Translations under genes and position numbers: made by a program
Notes under the pieces: generated by a model
The model's input: only the letters and a program-made list of their open reading frames with translations
Database searches by the model: none
What the model was told of the DNA's origin: nothing
Virus record (IMG/VR): IMGVR_UViG_3300034082_002911
Location: 1 to 60,539 of that record
Direction: 5' to 3' (one strand)
Length of the DNA stretch: 60,539 bases
Source: a virus
Shown: positions 26,345 to 34,264 of the stretch, one piece after another
Layout of the letters: each line of letters starts with the position of its first letter
Numbering within the stretch: position 1 is the stretch's first letter

Positions 26345-27062
26345 TTTTAATGAAATACCGAAATTTGTAATTAATCTTGAAAGAAGGCCCGATAGATTAG
26401 ATGCAATTACAAAAGAATTTGAATACATGGGTTGGGATTTTGAAAGATTCAACGCTGTAGACACAAACAGTTATGAAGGTTGTGCATATTCACACCAAGA
26501 AGTTGCAAAAATAATATTAGAAAGAGGATATGAATATGCAATGGTATTTGAAGACGATATTTTTTTTATGCCGTATACAAAAGAATTAATACCAATGATT
26601 GAAGAAGAGTTAAACAATAACGAATGGAGTTTTTTCCACTTTGCACCTTCAATTCATAGACCTCTTAGTAAATTTTCTGAACACTTGGTAGATTTAACAA
26701 CATTACCACCAAAAGACATTAATAGACATAGAGGTATTTTTGGAACATCAGGATTTATTTTAACTAAAAAAGCTTGCGAATATATTGTTAAATGGAACAC
26801 AAATGACATTATTGAAAATACTCACATGCAAGTCCCTATTGATGAGTTTTTAGATAGAGCGGTATATCCAAACATGCAATCATTTTCATCTAAACTACCT
26901 TTAGTTATTCAAAAAAAAGATTATTCTGATATTAATAAAACCGTTGATTCAAATTTTTATGTAATGACATATAATTGGAATGCTTATTTCCCAGATAAGC
27001 TTGATGGTCGATATATGGACTATGATAAATGTTTAGAAATGAGAAATAACAATGAGAGTTAA
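26334..27062 (+). CDS. GT25-family glycosyltransferase
   Basis: 242 residues. It opens with PKFVINLERRPDRLDAI, a hallmark of the GT25 LOS/collagen galactosyltransferase family, followed by AYSHQEVAKIILERGYEYAMVFEDDIFF with the metal-binding E-D-D, and GTSGFILTKKAC. Bacterial members add galactose or related sugars to lipooligosaccharide; animal members glycosylate collagen hydroxylysine. It overlaps both neighbours (11 bp each). Acceptor unknown; chain extension of a protein-linked or lipid-linked glycan is expected. Confidence 0.85.
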   Translation: MKINFNEIPKFVINLERRPDRLDAITKEFEYMGWDFERFNAVDTNSYEGCAYSHQEVAKIILERGYEYAMVFEDDIFFMPYTKELIPMIEEELNNNEWSFFHFAPSIHRPLSKFSEHLVDLTTLPPKDINRHRGIFGTSGFILTKKACEYIVKWNTNDIIENTHMQVPIDEFLDRAVYPNMQSFSSKLPLVIQKKDYSDINKTVDSNFYVMTYNWNAYFPDKLDGRYMDYDKCLEMRNNNES

Positions 27063-27915
27063 AATAATGACAAGTATATATTCAGACCTTTATGGTTCTG
27101 AATTAGGTGGTAGAGATGGTAGAAAAGACCATTATCGTTTTAGTCTATTATCTTTATTAAAGATGTCACAAGCTGATTTTATTTGTTATACTTCTGACAG
27201 AGAAATTAACGATTTAAAAGAATTTTTTTACGTAACCCATAACGTGTCCGAAGATAGATTAAAATTTATTTTATGTGATTTAAAAACAAATGAATATTCA
27301 GAATTAATTAACAGTGTTAAAGATATTGAGGGTATTAAAAAATCTGATAGATGTTATGATATTCAATACGCTAAATTTTCTTGGTTTAAAAATGAAGATA
27401 AAAGTTATGATTATTATTTTTGGTTTGACGCTGGATTATCCCACACAGGTTTAATTCCAAACAAATATCTATCAGCACCAGGTTATCGATTTTATTATGA
27501 AGCATCATTATTTAATGATACGTTTTTAACTAATTTAATTAATTACGCAGATGATAAATTTGTAATGGTTGCCAAGGAAAACTCAAGAAATTATTGGGAG
27601 GGAACTGTTGACTCAAAATTTTATACAACTTATGATAATAGTGTTCACGTTATTGGTGGATTTTTTGGTGGAAAAAAAGAATTATGGGATAAGGTCGTTA
27701 AACAATTTGATGAGTATGTTAGATTAGTAATACCAGAAGAAAAAAAATTGTTTTACGAAGAACATTATATGTCTTTAATGTATCAAAACCATAAAGATTG
27801 GTTTAAATCTTTAAATTTTGATATTTGGTGGCATGAAGATAATTTTAAAGAAGGAACAAAAGAATTTTTTGAAAAAAATAAAAGTTTTTATAAAATATTA
27901 GAAGAGTTAAATTAA
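27052..27915 (+). CDS. HtrL/YibB (WlaTC)-type glycosyltransferase
   Basis: 287 residues. It matches the HtrL/YibB/WlaTC family: ITTSIYSD-like opening (VKIMTSIYSDLYG), CYDIQYAKFSWFKNE, the acidic metal site YFWFDAGLSH and HVIGGFFGGKKELWD. Members are GT-A-type sugar transferases found in LPS clusters. The first ATG at 27052 overlaps the previous gene by 11 bp; an in-frame ATG at 27067 is an alternative start. The N-terminal half of the next gene belongs to the same family, so the two are probably paralogues. Confidence 0.75.
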   Translation: MRVKIMTSIYSDLYGSELGGRDGRKDHYRFSLLSLLKMSQADFICYTSDREINDLKEFFYVTHNVSEDRLKFILCDLKTNEYSELINSVKDIEGIKKSDRCYDIQYAKFSWFKNEDKSYDYYFWFDAGLSHTGLIPNKYLSAPGYRFYYEASLFNDTFLTNLINYADDKFVMVAKENSRNYWEGTVDSKFYTTYDNSVHVIGGFFGGKKELWDKVVKQFDEYVRLVIPEEKKLFYEEHYMSLMYQNHKDWFKSLNFDIWWHEDNFKEGTKEFFEKNKSFYKILEELN

Positions 27916-27919
27916 ATAT

Positions 27920-29596
27920 ATGAGTAACATAACTTTAGTAACAGGAATATGGGATATCGGTCGAGAAGAATTAACCGAAGGTTGGTCAAGACCCTACCAA
28001 CATTATTTAGATAAGTTTGAACAACTTTTAAAGTGTGATGAGAATATGATTATTTTTGGAGACGAAGAACTTCAAAAATTTGTCTTTGAAAGAAGAAGTC
28101 ATGACAATACACAATTTATTCTTAGACCAATGTCTTGGTTTAGAGAATCTGAATTTTTTAACAAAATTCAAAAAATTAGAACTGATGAAAATTGGCAAAA
28201 TTTATCTGGTTGGTTAAAAGAATCAACACAATGTAGATTAGAAAATTATAATCCATTAGTTATGTCCAAGGTATTCTTATTACACGATGCTAAGATTATG
28301 GACAAATTTGACTCTGAATATATGTTTTGGATTGATGGTGGTTTAACAAATACCGTTCATCAAGGTTATTTTACCCATGATAAAGTTTTAAATAACTTGT
28401 CAAAATACATTTCAAAATTTTCATTTATTTGTTTTCAATATGACGCTGAAACTGAAATTCATGGTTTTGAATATAATAAGTTAAATTCTATTGCGGGTTC
28501 AAAAGTTAATAAAGTTGCAAGAGGTGGATTTTTTGGTGGTCCAAAGCATACTATTGGTGATATTAATGGAATATATTATAATTTGTTACAAACAACTTTA
28601 GATGAAGGTTATATGGGTACCGAAGAATCAATTTTCAGTATTATGTGTTATAAACACTCTGATATGGTTAATTATTTTGAAATTGAATCTAATGGTTTGG
28701 TTGGTAAGTTTTTTGAAGATTTAAAGAATAATGAATTGAAACCTAAATCTGAAAACATTCATAAAGAAACAAACACATTAGATGTTAATAAAGTTGGTTT
28801 ATATGTGATTACATTTAATAGCCCAAAACAATTTTCAACTTTAATTGAGTCTATGAATGCTTATGATAAAGATTATTTATTAAAAACTAAAAAGTTTTTG
28901 TTAGATAACTCAAGTGACGAATCAACATTTGATGACTATGCTAAATTGTGTGAAGAAAATGGGTTTGAACACATTAAAAAAGATAATTTAGGTATTTGTG
29001 GTGGTCGTCAATGGATTGCTGAACATTTCCAAAATGAAACAGATTTAGATTTTTATTTGTTTTTTGAAGATGATATGTTCTTTTATCCAAAAGAGGGTGA
29101 TGTATGTAGAAATGGATTTAACCGATATGTTCCAAATTTATATTCAAAAACATTACAAATTGTTAAAAAAGAAAACTTTGACTTTTTAAAACTAAATTAT
29201 AGTGAATTCTTTGGTGACAATGGTACTCAATGGTCATGGTACAACGTACCTCAAGATGTTAGACAAAAGTATTGGCCAGGTAAAGACAGATTACCTGTTC
29301 AAGGATTAGACCCAAATGCTCCAAGAACGGTATATGATTCAGTTAATTCATTTCAAGGAGTTCCTTATGTAACAGGTGATGTTTATTATTGTAATTGGCC
29401 TCAAATTGTTACAAGAACAGGAAATCAAAAAATGTTCTTAGATGTAACATGGGGACATCCATTTGAACAAACTTGGATGAGCCATATGTATCAGTTGGTT
29501 AAGAAAGGTGAGTTGTATCCTGGATTATTACTTATGACACCAACAGAACATGATAGATTTGAACATTATGAAAGAAGTTTAAGAAAAGAGTCATAA
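27920..29596 (+). CDS. Two-domain glycosyltransferase: HtrL-like plus GT2-like
   Basis: 558 residues. Residues 1-280 are HtrL/YibB-like (LVTGIWDIGREELTEGWSR, MSKVFLLHDAKIM, FWIDGGLTNTV, ARGGFFGGPKHTI), parallel to the preceding protein. Residues 293-558 form a GT-A domain (GLYVITFNSPKQFSTLIESM, LLDNSSDEST, FFEDDMFFYP). The two active sites are joined by a short charged linker (about 278-292). It may add two sugars in sequence. It is the last gene of the operon; 16 bp later the next, late-type gene starts behind a TATTTATT octamer. Confidence 0.78.
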   Translation: MSNITLVTGIWDIGREELTEGWSRPYQHYLDKFEQLLKCDENMIIFGDEELQKFVFERRSHDNTQFILRPMSWFRESEFFNKIQKIRTDENWQNLSGWLKESTQCRLENYNPLVMSKVFLLHDAKIMDKFDSEYMFWIDGGLTNTVHQGYFTHDKVLNNLSKYISKFSFICFQYDAETEIHGFEYNKLNSIAGSKVNKVARGGFFGGPKHTIGDINGIYYNLLQTTLDEGYMGTEESIFSIMCYKHSDMVNYFEIESNGLVGKFFEDLKNNELKPKSENIHKETNTLDVNKVGLYVITFNSPKQFSTLIESMNAYDKDYLLKTKKFLLDNSSDESTFDDYAKLCEENGFEHIKKDNLGICGGRQWIAEHFQNETDLDFYLFFEDDMFFYPKEGDVCRNGFNRYVPNLYSKTLQIVKKENFDFLKLNYSEFFGDNGTQWSWYNVPQDVRQKYWPGKDRLPVQGLDPNAPRTVYDSVNSFQGVPYVTGDVYYCNWPQIVTRTGNQKMFLDVTWGHPFEQTWMSHMYQLVKKGELYPGLLLMTPTEHDRFEHYERSLRKES

Positions 29597-29601
29597 CAAT
29601 A

Positions 29602-29609
29602 TATTTATT
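29602..29609 (+). promoter_or_regulatory. TATTTATT octamer
   Basis: It ends 3 bp before the ATG at 29613 and lies within 16 bp of the previous stop, so there is no room for a long leader. Confidence 0.45.
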
Positions 29610-29612
29610 GTT

Positions 29613-29990
29613 ATGGAATTCTTTATTAAACAAAACTCGACGTTACCTGTATTAAAAATGCAAGTAGTAAAAGATGGTAGAGCGGGTTACTTGGAACTGA
29701 TGCAGGACTTGGAAGTTTCTACTATTTTTTTTACAATGATTGATGTTGAGACCGAAATCCCTAAAATTGTGTCTGCCCCTTGTGAAATTGTTTCACTTAT
29801 CTTACCTTTAGGTGCGACACCTGAATATTATATCTATTACAAATTCACTTCAAGAGACACAAACACACCAGGTAGGTATGTTGGTCAGTTCTTAATTAAG
29901 AATGACGAGGGAAATTTAATTCTTCCAATCAGAGAGGAATTATATATTAATATTCAACCAAGTTTTATTTCGGAAACTGCTTGTTGTTAA
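29613..29990 (+). CDS. Small beta-rich virion-like protein (BppU-type Ig-like fold possible)
   Basis: 125 residues. It starts MEFFIKQNSTLPVLKMQVVKDGR and continues with alternating strands and a symmetrical pattern (VSTIFFTMIDVET; ATPEYYIYYKF; RYVGQFLIKNDEG). This resembles the Ig-like N-terminal domain of baseplate proteins such as BppU (Q-x-D/S-T-x-P-x-L then a strand, then D-G). There is no enzyme motif. A TATTTATT octamer precedes it as for other late genes, so it is probably a virion component rather than part of the glycan operon. The C-terminal end has two Cys. Confidence 0.55.
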   Translation: MEFFIKQNSTLPVLKMQVVKDGRAGYLELMQDLEVSTIFFTMIDVETEIPKIVSAPCEIVSLILPLGATPEYYIYYKFTSRDTNTPGRYVGQFLIKNDEGNLILPIREELYINIQPSFISETACC

Positions 29991-30015
29991 TTTGATTAAT
30001 CCAATTTTTTATTTA

Positions 30016-30023
30016 TATTTATT
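30016..30023 (+). promoter_or_regulatory. TATTTATT octamer upstream of DNA polymerase
   Basis: It is 56 bp before the polymerase ATG, in an A/T-rich leader (29991-30079). Confidence 0.4.
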
Positions 30024-30035
30024 TACGAAGGTAAA

Positions 30036-30090
30036 TTTCACGACGGTGTGAAAGCTAATGAACCAAAGAAATAAGTATTATGATATCTAA
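30036..30090 (+). promoter_or_regulatory. Polymerase leader: small hairpin and overlapping mini-ORF
   Basis: TTTCAC (30036-30041) pairs with GTGAAA (30048-30053... in the stretch CACGACGGTGTGAAAGC) around a 6-nt loop. Two bases after the stem a 10-codon ORF starts at ATG 30058, reads MNQRNKYYDI and stops at 30088-30090, overlapping the polymerase ATG (30080) out of frame. T4 gp43 represses its own translation by binding an mRNA hairpin before its start; a similar role here is only an analogy. Confidence 0.4.
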
Positions 30091-32815
30091 CGAAGAAATT
30101 GAATCTTTCTTGCACGGCAACGACCCTGAAGAATTTATTGTGGCAATTGAATTTGACTACGCATCCAACTCCATTTACAAAATAAAAGAAATTCCTGGCA
30201 AAGGAAAAGAAATACGTAAAGACACATTTACCCCATTTGCTTGGGTTGGTGATTTACGAAATATTAACTTTTACGGTGGTTCTAAATCCGCCCAAAAAGT
30301 TGCCATGACCAAACATGGGATTATGATTGATAAATTAGAAACTCATGGTGATGAACGATTAGAAAAGGGTATGACTTTTATGGTTAAATCTCTTAAAGGT
30401 TATCGTGAACTAATCCAATTCTTTAGAGAAGGTGGATGTGACCCGTGGGGAGAAAAGACAAAAGATAAAATCATTGTTTTACCCCCTGTAGAACAATATC
30501 TTATTTCAAAAGAAAAACGATTATTTAAAGGTTTTGAAAATTATAATGAAGTCACCCGACTTGTATATGACTTAGAGACAACCTCTCTTGAACCACAACA
30601 CGGTCGTATTTTTATGATTGGAATTAAAACAAATAAAGGATACCACAAAGTTATTGAATGTATTGATGAATCTGAAGAGCGAGGAGCAATCATCGAATTC
30701 TTTAATATTATCGACGAGTTAAAACCAAGTATTATTGGTGGATATAATTCTGCAAACTTTGACTGGCATTGGATTTTTGAACGTTGTAAAATCTTGGGTC
30801 TTGACCCAAAAAAGATTTGTAAATCATTGCACCCCAAACATTCATTCACAAGAAAAGACGGAATGTTAAAACTTGCAAATGACGTGGAAATATTTACTCA
30901 AACTTCTATATGGGGTTATAATGTCATTGATATTATCCACGCAGTTCGTAGAGCTCAGGCAATCAATTCTAGTATTAAAGCCGCTGGATTAAAATACATT
31001 ACCAAATATATCAATGCTGAGTCACCGAGTCGTGTGTATATTGACCACGATAATATCGGTAAGATGTTCCTTAACAAAGAGGAATATTGGTTAAACACAC
31101 AGAATGGTAATTACAAAAAGTCCAACAATCCTGCATATAATGATTTAGACACAAAGTTTCCTAACGTATACAAAAAGATTACAGGTGATAAGATTGTAGA
31201 GATGTATCTTGATGATGACTTAGATGAAACCTTAAAGGTTGACCAAGAGTTTAATCAGGGGTCGTTCCTACTTGCAGCGATGATTCCAACAACATACGAG
31301 AGAGTATCTACAATGGGTACCGCAACTCTATGGAAAATGTTAATGTTAGCTTGGTCTTACAAACATGGACTTGCAATCCCCGCCAAACAAGGTAAGACAG
31401 ACTTCGTAGGAGGTCTCTCACGACTACTTAAGGTTGGTTATAGTAAGAATGTACTTAAACTAGATTTTTCTTCGTTATATCCATCTATTCAGTTAGTACA
31501 CGATGTATTCCCTAAGTGTGATGTAACGGGGGCAATGAAAGGAATGTTAAAATACTTTCGTGACACTCGTATCAAATACAAACAACTTGCTGAAGAATAC
31601 TACGAAACCGACCGTAATAAGTCAGAATCATATGGTAATAAACAATTACCAATTAAGATTTTCATTAACTCGATGTTTGGGGCGTTGTCAGCGCCACAAG
31701 TGTTTGCTTGGGGAGATATGTACATGGGAGAACAGATTACTTGTACAGGTAGACAATACCTTCGTCAGATGATTAAGTTCTTTATGACTAAAGGTTATGT
31801 TCCTTTGGTAATGGATACTGACGGTGTTAACTTTTCAACTCCTGATGACGCAAAAGACAGAGTTTATGTTGGTCGTGGATTAAATTGGAAAGTTGTATTG
31901 GGTAAAGAATATTATGGCCCTGAAGCTGATGTTGCAGAGTATAATGATATCTTCATGAGAGGTGAAATGGCACTTGATACGGATGGTGTTTGGCCTTCGT
32001 GTATTAACTTGGCTCGTAAGAACTATGCAGTTATGGATGCCAAAGGTAAAATTAAATTGACAGGTAATAGTATCAAGTCAAAGAAACTTCCATTATATAT
32101 TGAGGAGTTTTTAGATAAAGGGATAAAGATGTTATTGGAAGGTAATGGTCAAGCATTTGTTGAATATTATTATGAATACCTACAAAAGATTTTTGACAAA
32201 CAAATACCGTTAAGTAAGATTGCTCAACGAGCAAAAGTTAAACTATCTGTAGATGACTATAAGAAAAGATTAACAACTAAAACTAAATCAGGTAATAGTA
32301 TGAGTCGAATGGCTCACATGGAACTTGCAATACAAGAAAATCTTGCGGTAAATCTTGGTGATGTTATTATGTATGTGAATAATGGATTAAGAGCTTCACA
32401 TGGTGATGTTCAGAAAAAAGGTGACGGAGTTCAAATCAATTGTTATATGTTACACAAAGACATTTTGGAAAATGACCCTAATTTAACAGGTGATTATAAT
32501 ATACCAAGAGCAATTACTACATTTAACAAAAGAATGGAACCATTGATGGTTGTATTTCAAGACGAGGTTAGAAATAACTTAATTGTTAATGACCCTGAAA
32601 ATAGGGGTATTTTTACAAAGTCACAATGTGAACTTATCAATGGACATCCATTAGGTAATGGTGACCAAGATAGATTACAAGAAGACGTACTTGATATAAC
32701 AGAACAAGAATTAAATTATTGGGAAAGAAGAGGTTTAAGTTGTGATTATATCTATGATTTTGCCGAAGAGGATTGGAAAGAAAAATTAGGAATTCTTGAG
32801 ACCATCACTGGATAA
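30080..32815 (+). CDS. Family B DNA polymerase (T4 gp43-like)
   Basis: 911 residues, close to T4 gp43 (898). The proofreading domain shows Exo I with D164 and E166 in YDLETTS and Exo II in GGYNSANFDWHW. The polymerase domain shows motif A LDFSSLYPSI (D462), motif B KIFINSMFGALSAPQ and motif C MDTDGVNF (D579 and D581). Motif C is usually D-T-D-S; the Ser is Gly here, as in some other phage and viral polymerases. It is the replicative polymerase with 3'-5' editing. Its 3' end overlaps the convergent 32786-33121 gene by 30 bp. No separate fragment or intein is visible, and the chain is intact. Confidence 0.95.
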   Translation: MISNEEIESFLHGNDPEEFIVAIEFDYASNSIYKIKEIPGKGKEIRKDTFTPFAWVGDLRNINFYGGSKSAQKVAMTKHGIMIDKLETHGDERLEKGMTFMVKSLKGYRELIQFFREGGCDPWGEKTKDKIIVLPPVEQYLISKEKRLFKGFENYNEVTRLVYDLETTSLEPQHGRIFMIGIKTNKGYHKVIECIDESEERGAIIEFFNIIDELKPSIIGGYNSANFDWHWIFERCKILGLDPKKICKSLHPKHSFTRKDGMLKLANDVEIFTQTSIWGYNVIDIIHAVRRAQAINSSIKAAGLKYITKYINAESPSRVYIDHDNIGKMFLNKEEYWLNTQNGNYKKSNNPAYNDLDTKFPNVYKKITGDKIVEMYLDDDLDETLKVDQEFNQGSFLLAAMIPTTYERVSTMGTATLWKMLMLAWSYKHGLAIPAKQGKTDFVGGLSRLLKVGYSKNVLKLDFSSLYPSIQLVHDVFPKCDVTGAMKGMLKYFRDTRIKYKQLAEEYYETDRNKSESYGNKQLPIKIFINSMFGALSAPQVFAWGDMYMGEQITCTGRQYLRQMIKFFMTKGYVPLVMDTDGVNFSTPDDAKDRVYVGRGLNWKVVLGKEYYGPEADVAEYNDIFMRGEMALDTDGVWPSCINLARKNYAVMDAKGKIKLTGNSIKSKKLPLYIEEFLDKGIKMLLEGNGQAFVEYYYEYLQKIFDKQIPLSKIAQRAKVKLSVDDYKKRLTTKTKSGNSMSRMAHMELAIQENLAVNLGDVIMYVNNGLRASHGDVQKKGDGVQINCYMLHKDILENDPNLTGDYNIPRAITTFNKRMEPLMVVFQDEVRNNLIVNDPENRGIFTKSQCELINGHPLGNGDQDRLQEDVLDITEQELNYWERRGLSCDYIYDFAEEDWKEKLGILETITG

Positions 32816-33121
32816 AATATACCAGTTACCAACACAAAATCTAAATTCAATACATGAGTATCTATCTGCAATTACTTCATCATACTCTTCATCAATTTTA
32901 CCAATATCTGGTTTAATTTTTAAATAAGTCATAGATTTTATAACTACATGGTCTGTTGTTTTTGAATCTAATATGATTGTTGACTCTTGTACATTTCTAA
33001 CAATAACACACTCTTCACCATTTGTTCTGTATTCTTTTTCAGATACTATTGAAATTTCAGATGTTTCAATAACTTCACCATTAATCAATCTTGTTGACGG
33101 TATTGTTTTAATAATTGCCAT
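32786..33121 (-). CDS. Hypothetical small beta-rich protein
   Basis: 111 residues, not recognised. It is strand-rich with a repeated S/T-I-I-L-type pattern (QESTIILDSKTTDHVVIKSM) that resembles a short beta-solenoid, and ends near FRFCVGNWYILSSDG. Its last 30 bp lie antisense to the end of the polymerase gene. It starts 3 bp after the stop of the neck-protein gene, so it is probably the last gene of the minus-strand run 37590-32786. A capsid decoration or neck accessory role is possible only from context. Confidence 0.6.
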   Translation of the reverse strand: MAIIKTIPSTRLINGEVIETSEISIVSEKEYRTNGEECVIVRNVQESTIILDSKTTDHVVIKSMTYLKIKPDIGKIDEEYDEVIADRYSCIEFRFCVGNWYILSSDGLKNS

Positions 33122-33124
33122 AAT

Positions 33125-34240
33125 TTAAATTACATATATTTGACGAGGCATTGCTCTGAATTTCATTTGTTTATTTAGATTTTCTGCGAGTAACGCTTCT
33201 TTTTCCATTACTTTTTCAGGACGTAATCTTGTTAACCAACCTTCAGCCCCTGTCAATTCTTCAATCAACTTTGTCTTTTCGTCTTTACCTTCAGTTAATA
33301 AACTTGTGTAGTCCATTGTTAATTCTGAATCAGGAGCCTTTAAATTTCCACTGTATTTTCCTCTAACTCGACCTAACGTTTCTTTAACATATGCGGTGAA
33401 CCATCTTCTTACCCATTGTTGTGCGGGAACATTTAAGTCAACCCAATTCATTTCTTCTAAAGGAACTTCGTTTGGCATTTTAATTACGTCAGGATTATTT
33501 TTTAAACAATCTGCTCTACTATCAGGTGTTACATCGTAGTACCAATACCAAACAGCATTACCAACGTATTGACTATAATTACTCCAATTAAATCGACTAC
33601 CAGGTGCATTGTATAATTGTAAATCTTTTTTACCATCAGGTAATGCAGTAATTCTATAAGTTAAAGAACCACCAAGGATTCTTTTTATAATATTCGCTTC
33701 TTGCATTCTTATCAAGTAATCAAACCCTGACATCATATAATAAGAACCCTGATTACCCACTTGGGCAAAACCAGATTCATTTGCACCAAGACCTGCTCCA
33801 GCACCAATACCTCCCATACCAAATGCGGTAATAGGTCGATTACTAAACCATAGTACTTCATTTATTTCACGACCTGCAGGGATTTCGTAGTTTTGTTTGT
33901 TTTTTTCAAGAACAATATAATCTTTTTTTAATACCCAAGGACCTTCAGCTTGAAGACCCACAATTTTTGAGTATGAATATGAGAATTGTTTTTCAAAATC
34001 CATTGTTCTTGTGATTAACGCTTGAGCAACAGATTTTTCACTCATATTAAGATTAACCAAGTTAACCCATTGACTATCAATTAACCAATTCAAGATATAC
34101 TGTTCGTAATCTTGAATGGATAATTCCATTAACGAATCCATCATTTCATCAGTGACTTCAACACTTCTTAATGGTGCACCCAATAGATGTTTTATTCTCG
34201 TATAAATTTTTGACCTTTCTGGTTCTGGTATAACTGACAT
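33125..34240 (-). CDS. gp13-like neck (head completion) protein
   Basis: 371 residues. The region about 285-345, with WFTAYVKETLGRVRGKYSG followed by LTMDYTSLLTEGKDEKTKLIEEL, matches the pattern seen near the C-terminus of T4-like neck protein gp13 (E-x-L-G-R-I-R-x-K-F then a long charged helix). The N-terminus (YTRIKHLLGAPLRSVEVTDEMMDSLMELSIQDYEQYI) also fits the helical connector part. There is a Gly/Ala-rich loop (about 140-152). T4 gp13 is 309 residues. It lies with the tail genes but on the opposite strand. An octamer TATTTATT is 4 bp before the ATG. Confidence 0.6.
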   Translation of the reverse strand: MSVIPEPERSKIYTRIKHLLGAPLRSVEVTDEMMDSLMELSIQDYEQYILNWLIDSQWVNLVNLNMSEKSVAQALITRTMDFEKQFSYSYSKIVGLQAEGPWVLKKDYIVLEKNKQNYEIPAGREINEVLWFSNRPITAFGMGGIGAGAGLGANESGFAQVGNQGSYYMMSGFDYLIRMQEANIIKRILGGSLTYRITALPDGKKDLQLYNAPGSRFNWSNYSQYVGNAVWYWYYDVTPDSRADCLKNNPDVIKMPNEVPLEEMNWVDLNVPAQQWVRRWFTAYVKETLGRVRGKYSGNLKAPDSELTMDYTSLLTEGKDEKTKLIEELTGAEGWLTRLRPEKVMEKEALLAENLNKQMKFRAMPRQIYVI

Positions 34241-34244
34241 ATCT

Positions 34245-34252
34245 AATAAATA
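34245..34252 (-). promoter_or_regulatory. TATTTATT octamer (minus strand)
   Basis: It ends 4 bp before the ATG of the neck protein gene at 34240, in the 24 bp after the upstream stop. Confidence 0.45.
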
Positions 34253-34264
34253 TCGTTTAGTTTA

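Noticed and set aside
21930-29596. Reading the transferases as DNA-modifying (T4 alpha/beta-GT type) enzymes
   Set aside because: None resembles the hydroxymethylcytosine glucosyltransferases, and no hydroxymethylase or related base-modifying gene is in the window.
30541-30849. Minus-strand 102-codon frame inside the polymerase gene
   Set aside because: Antisense shadow of a well-supported polymerase exonuclease domain, with no conserved features.
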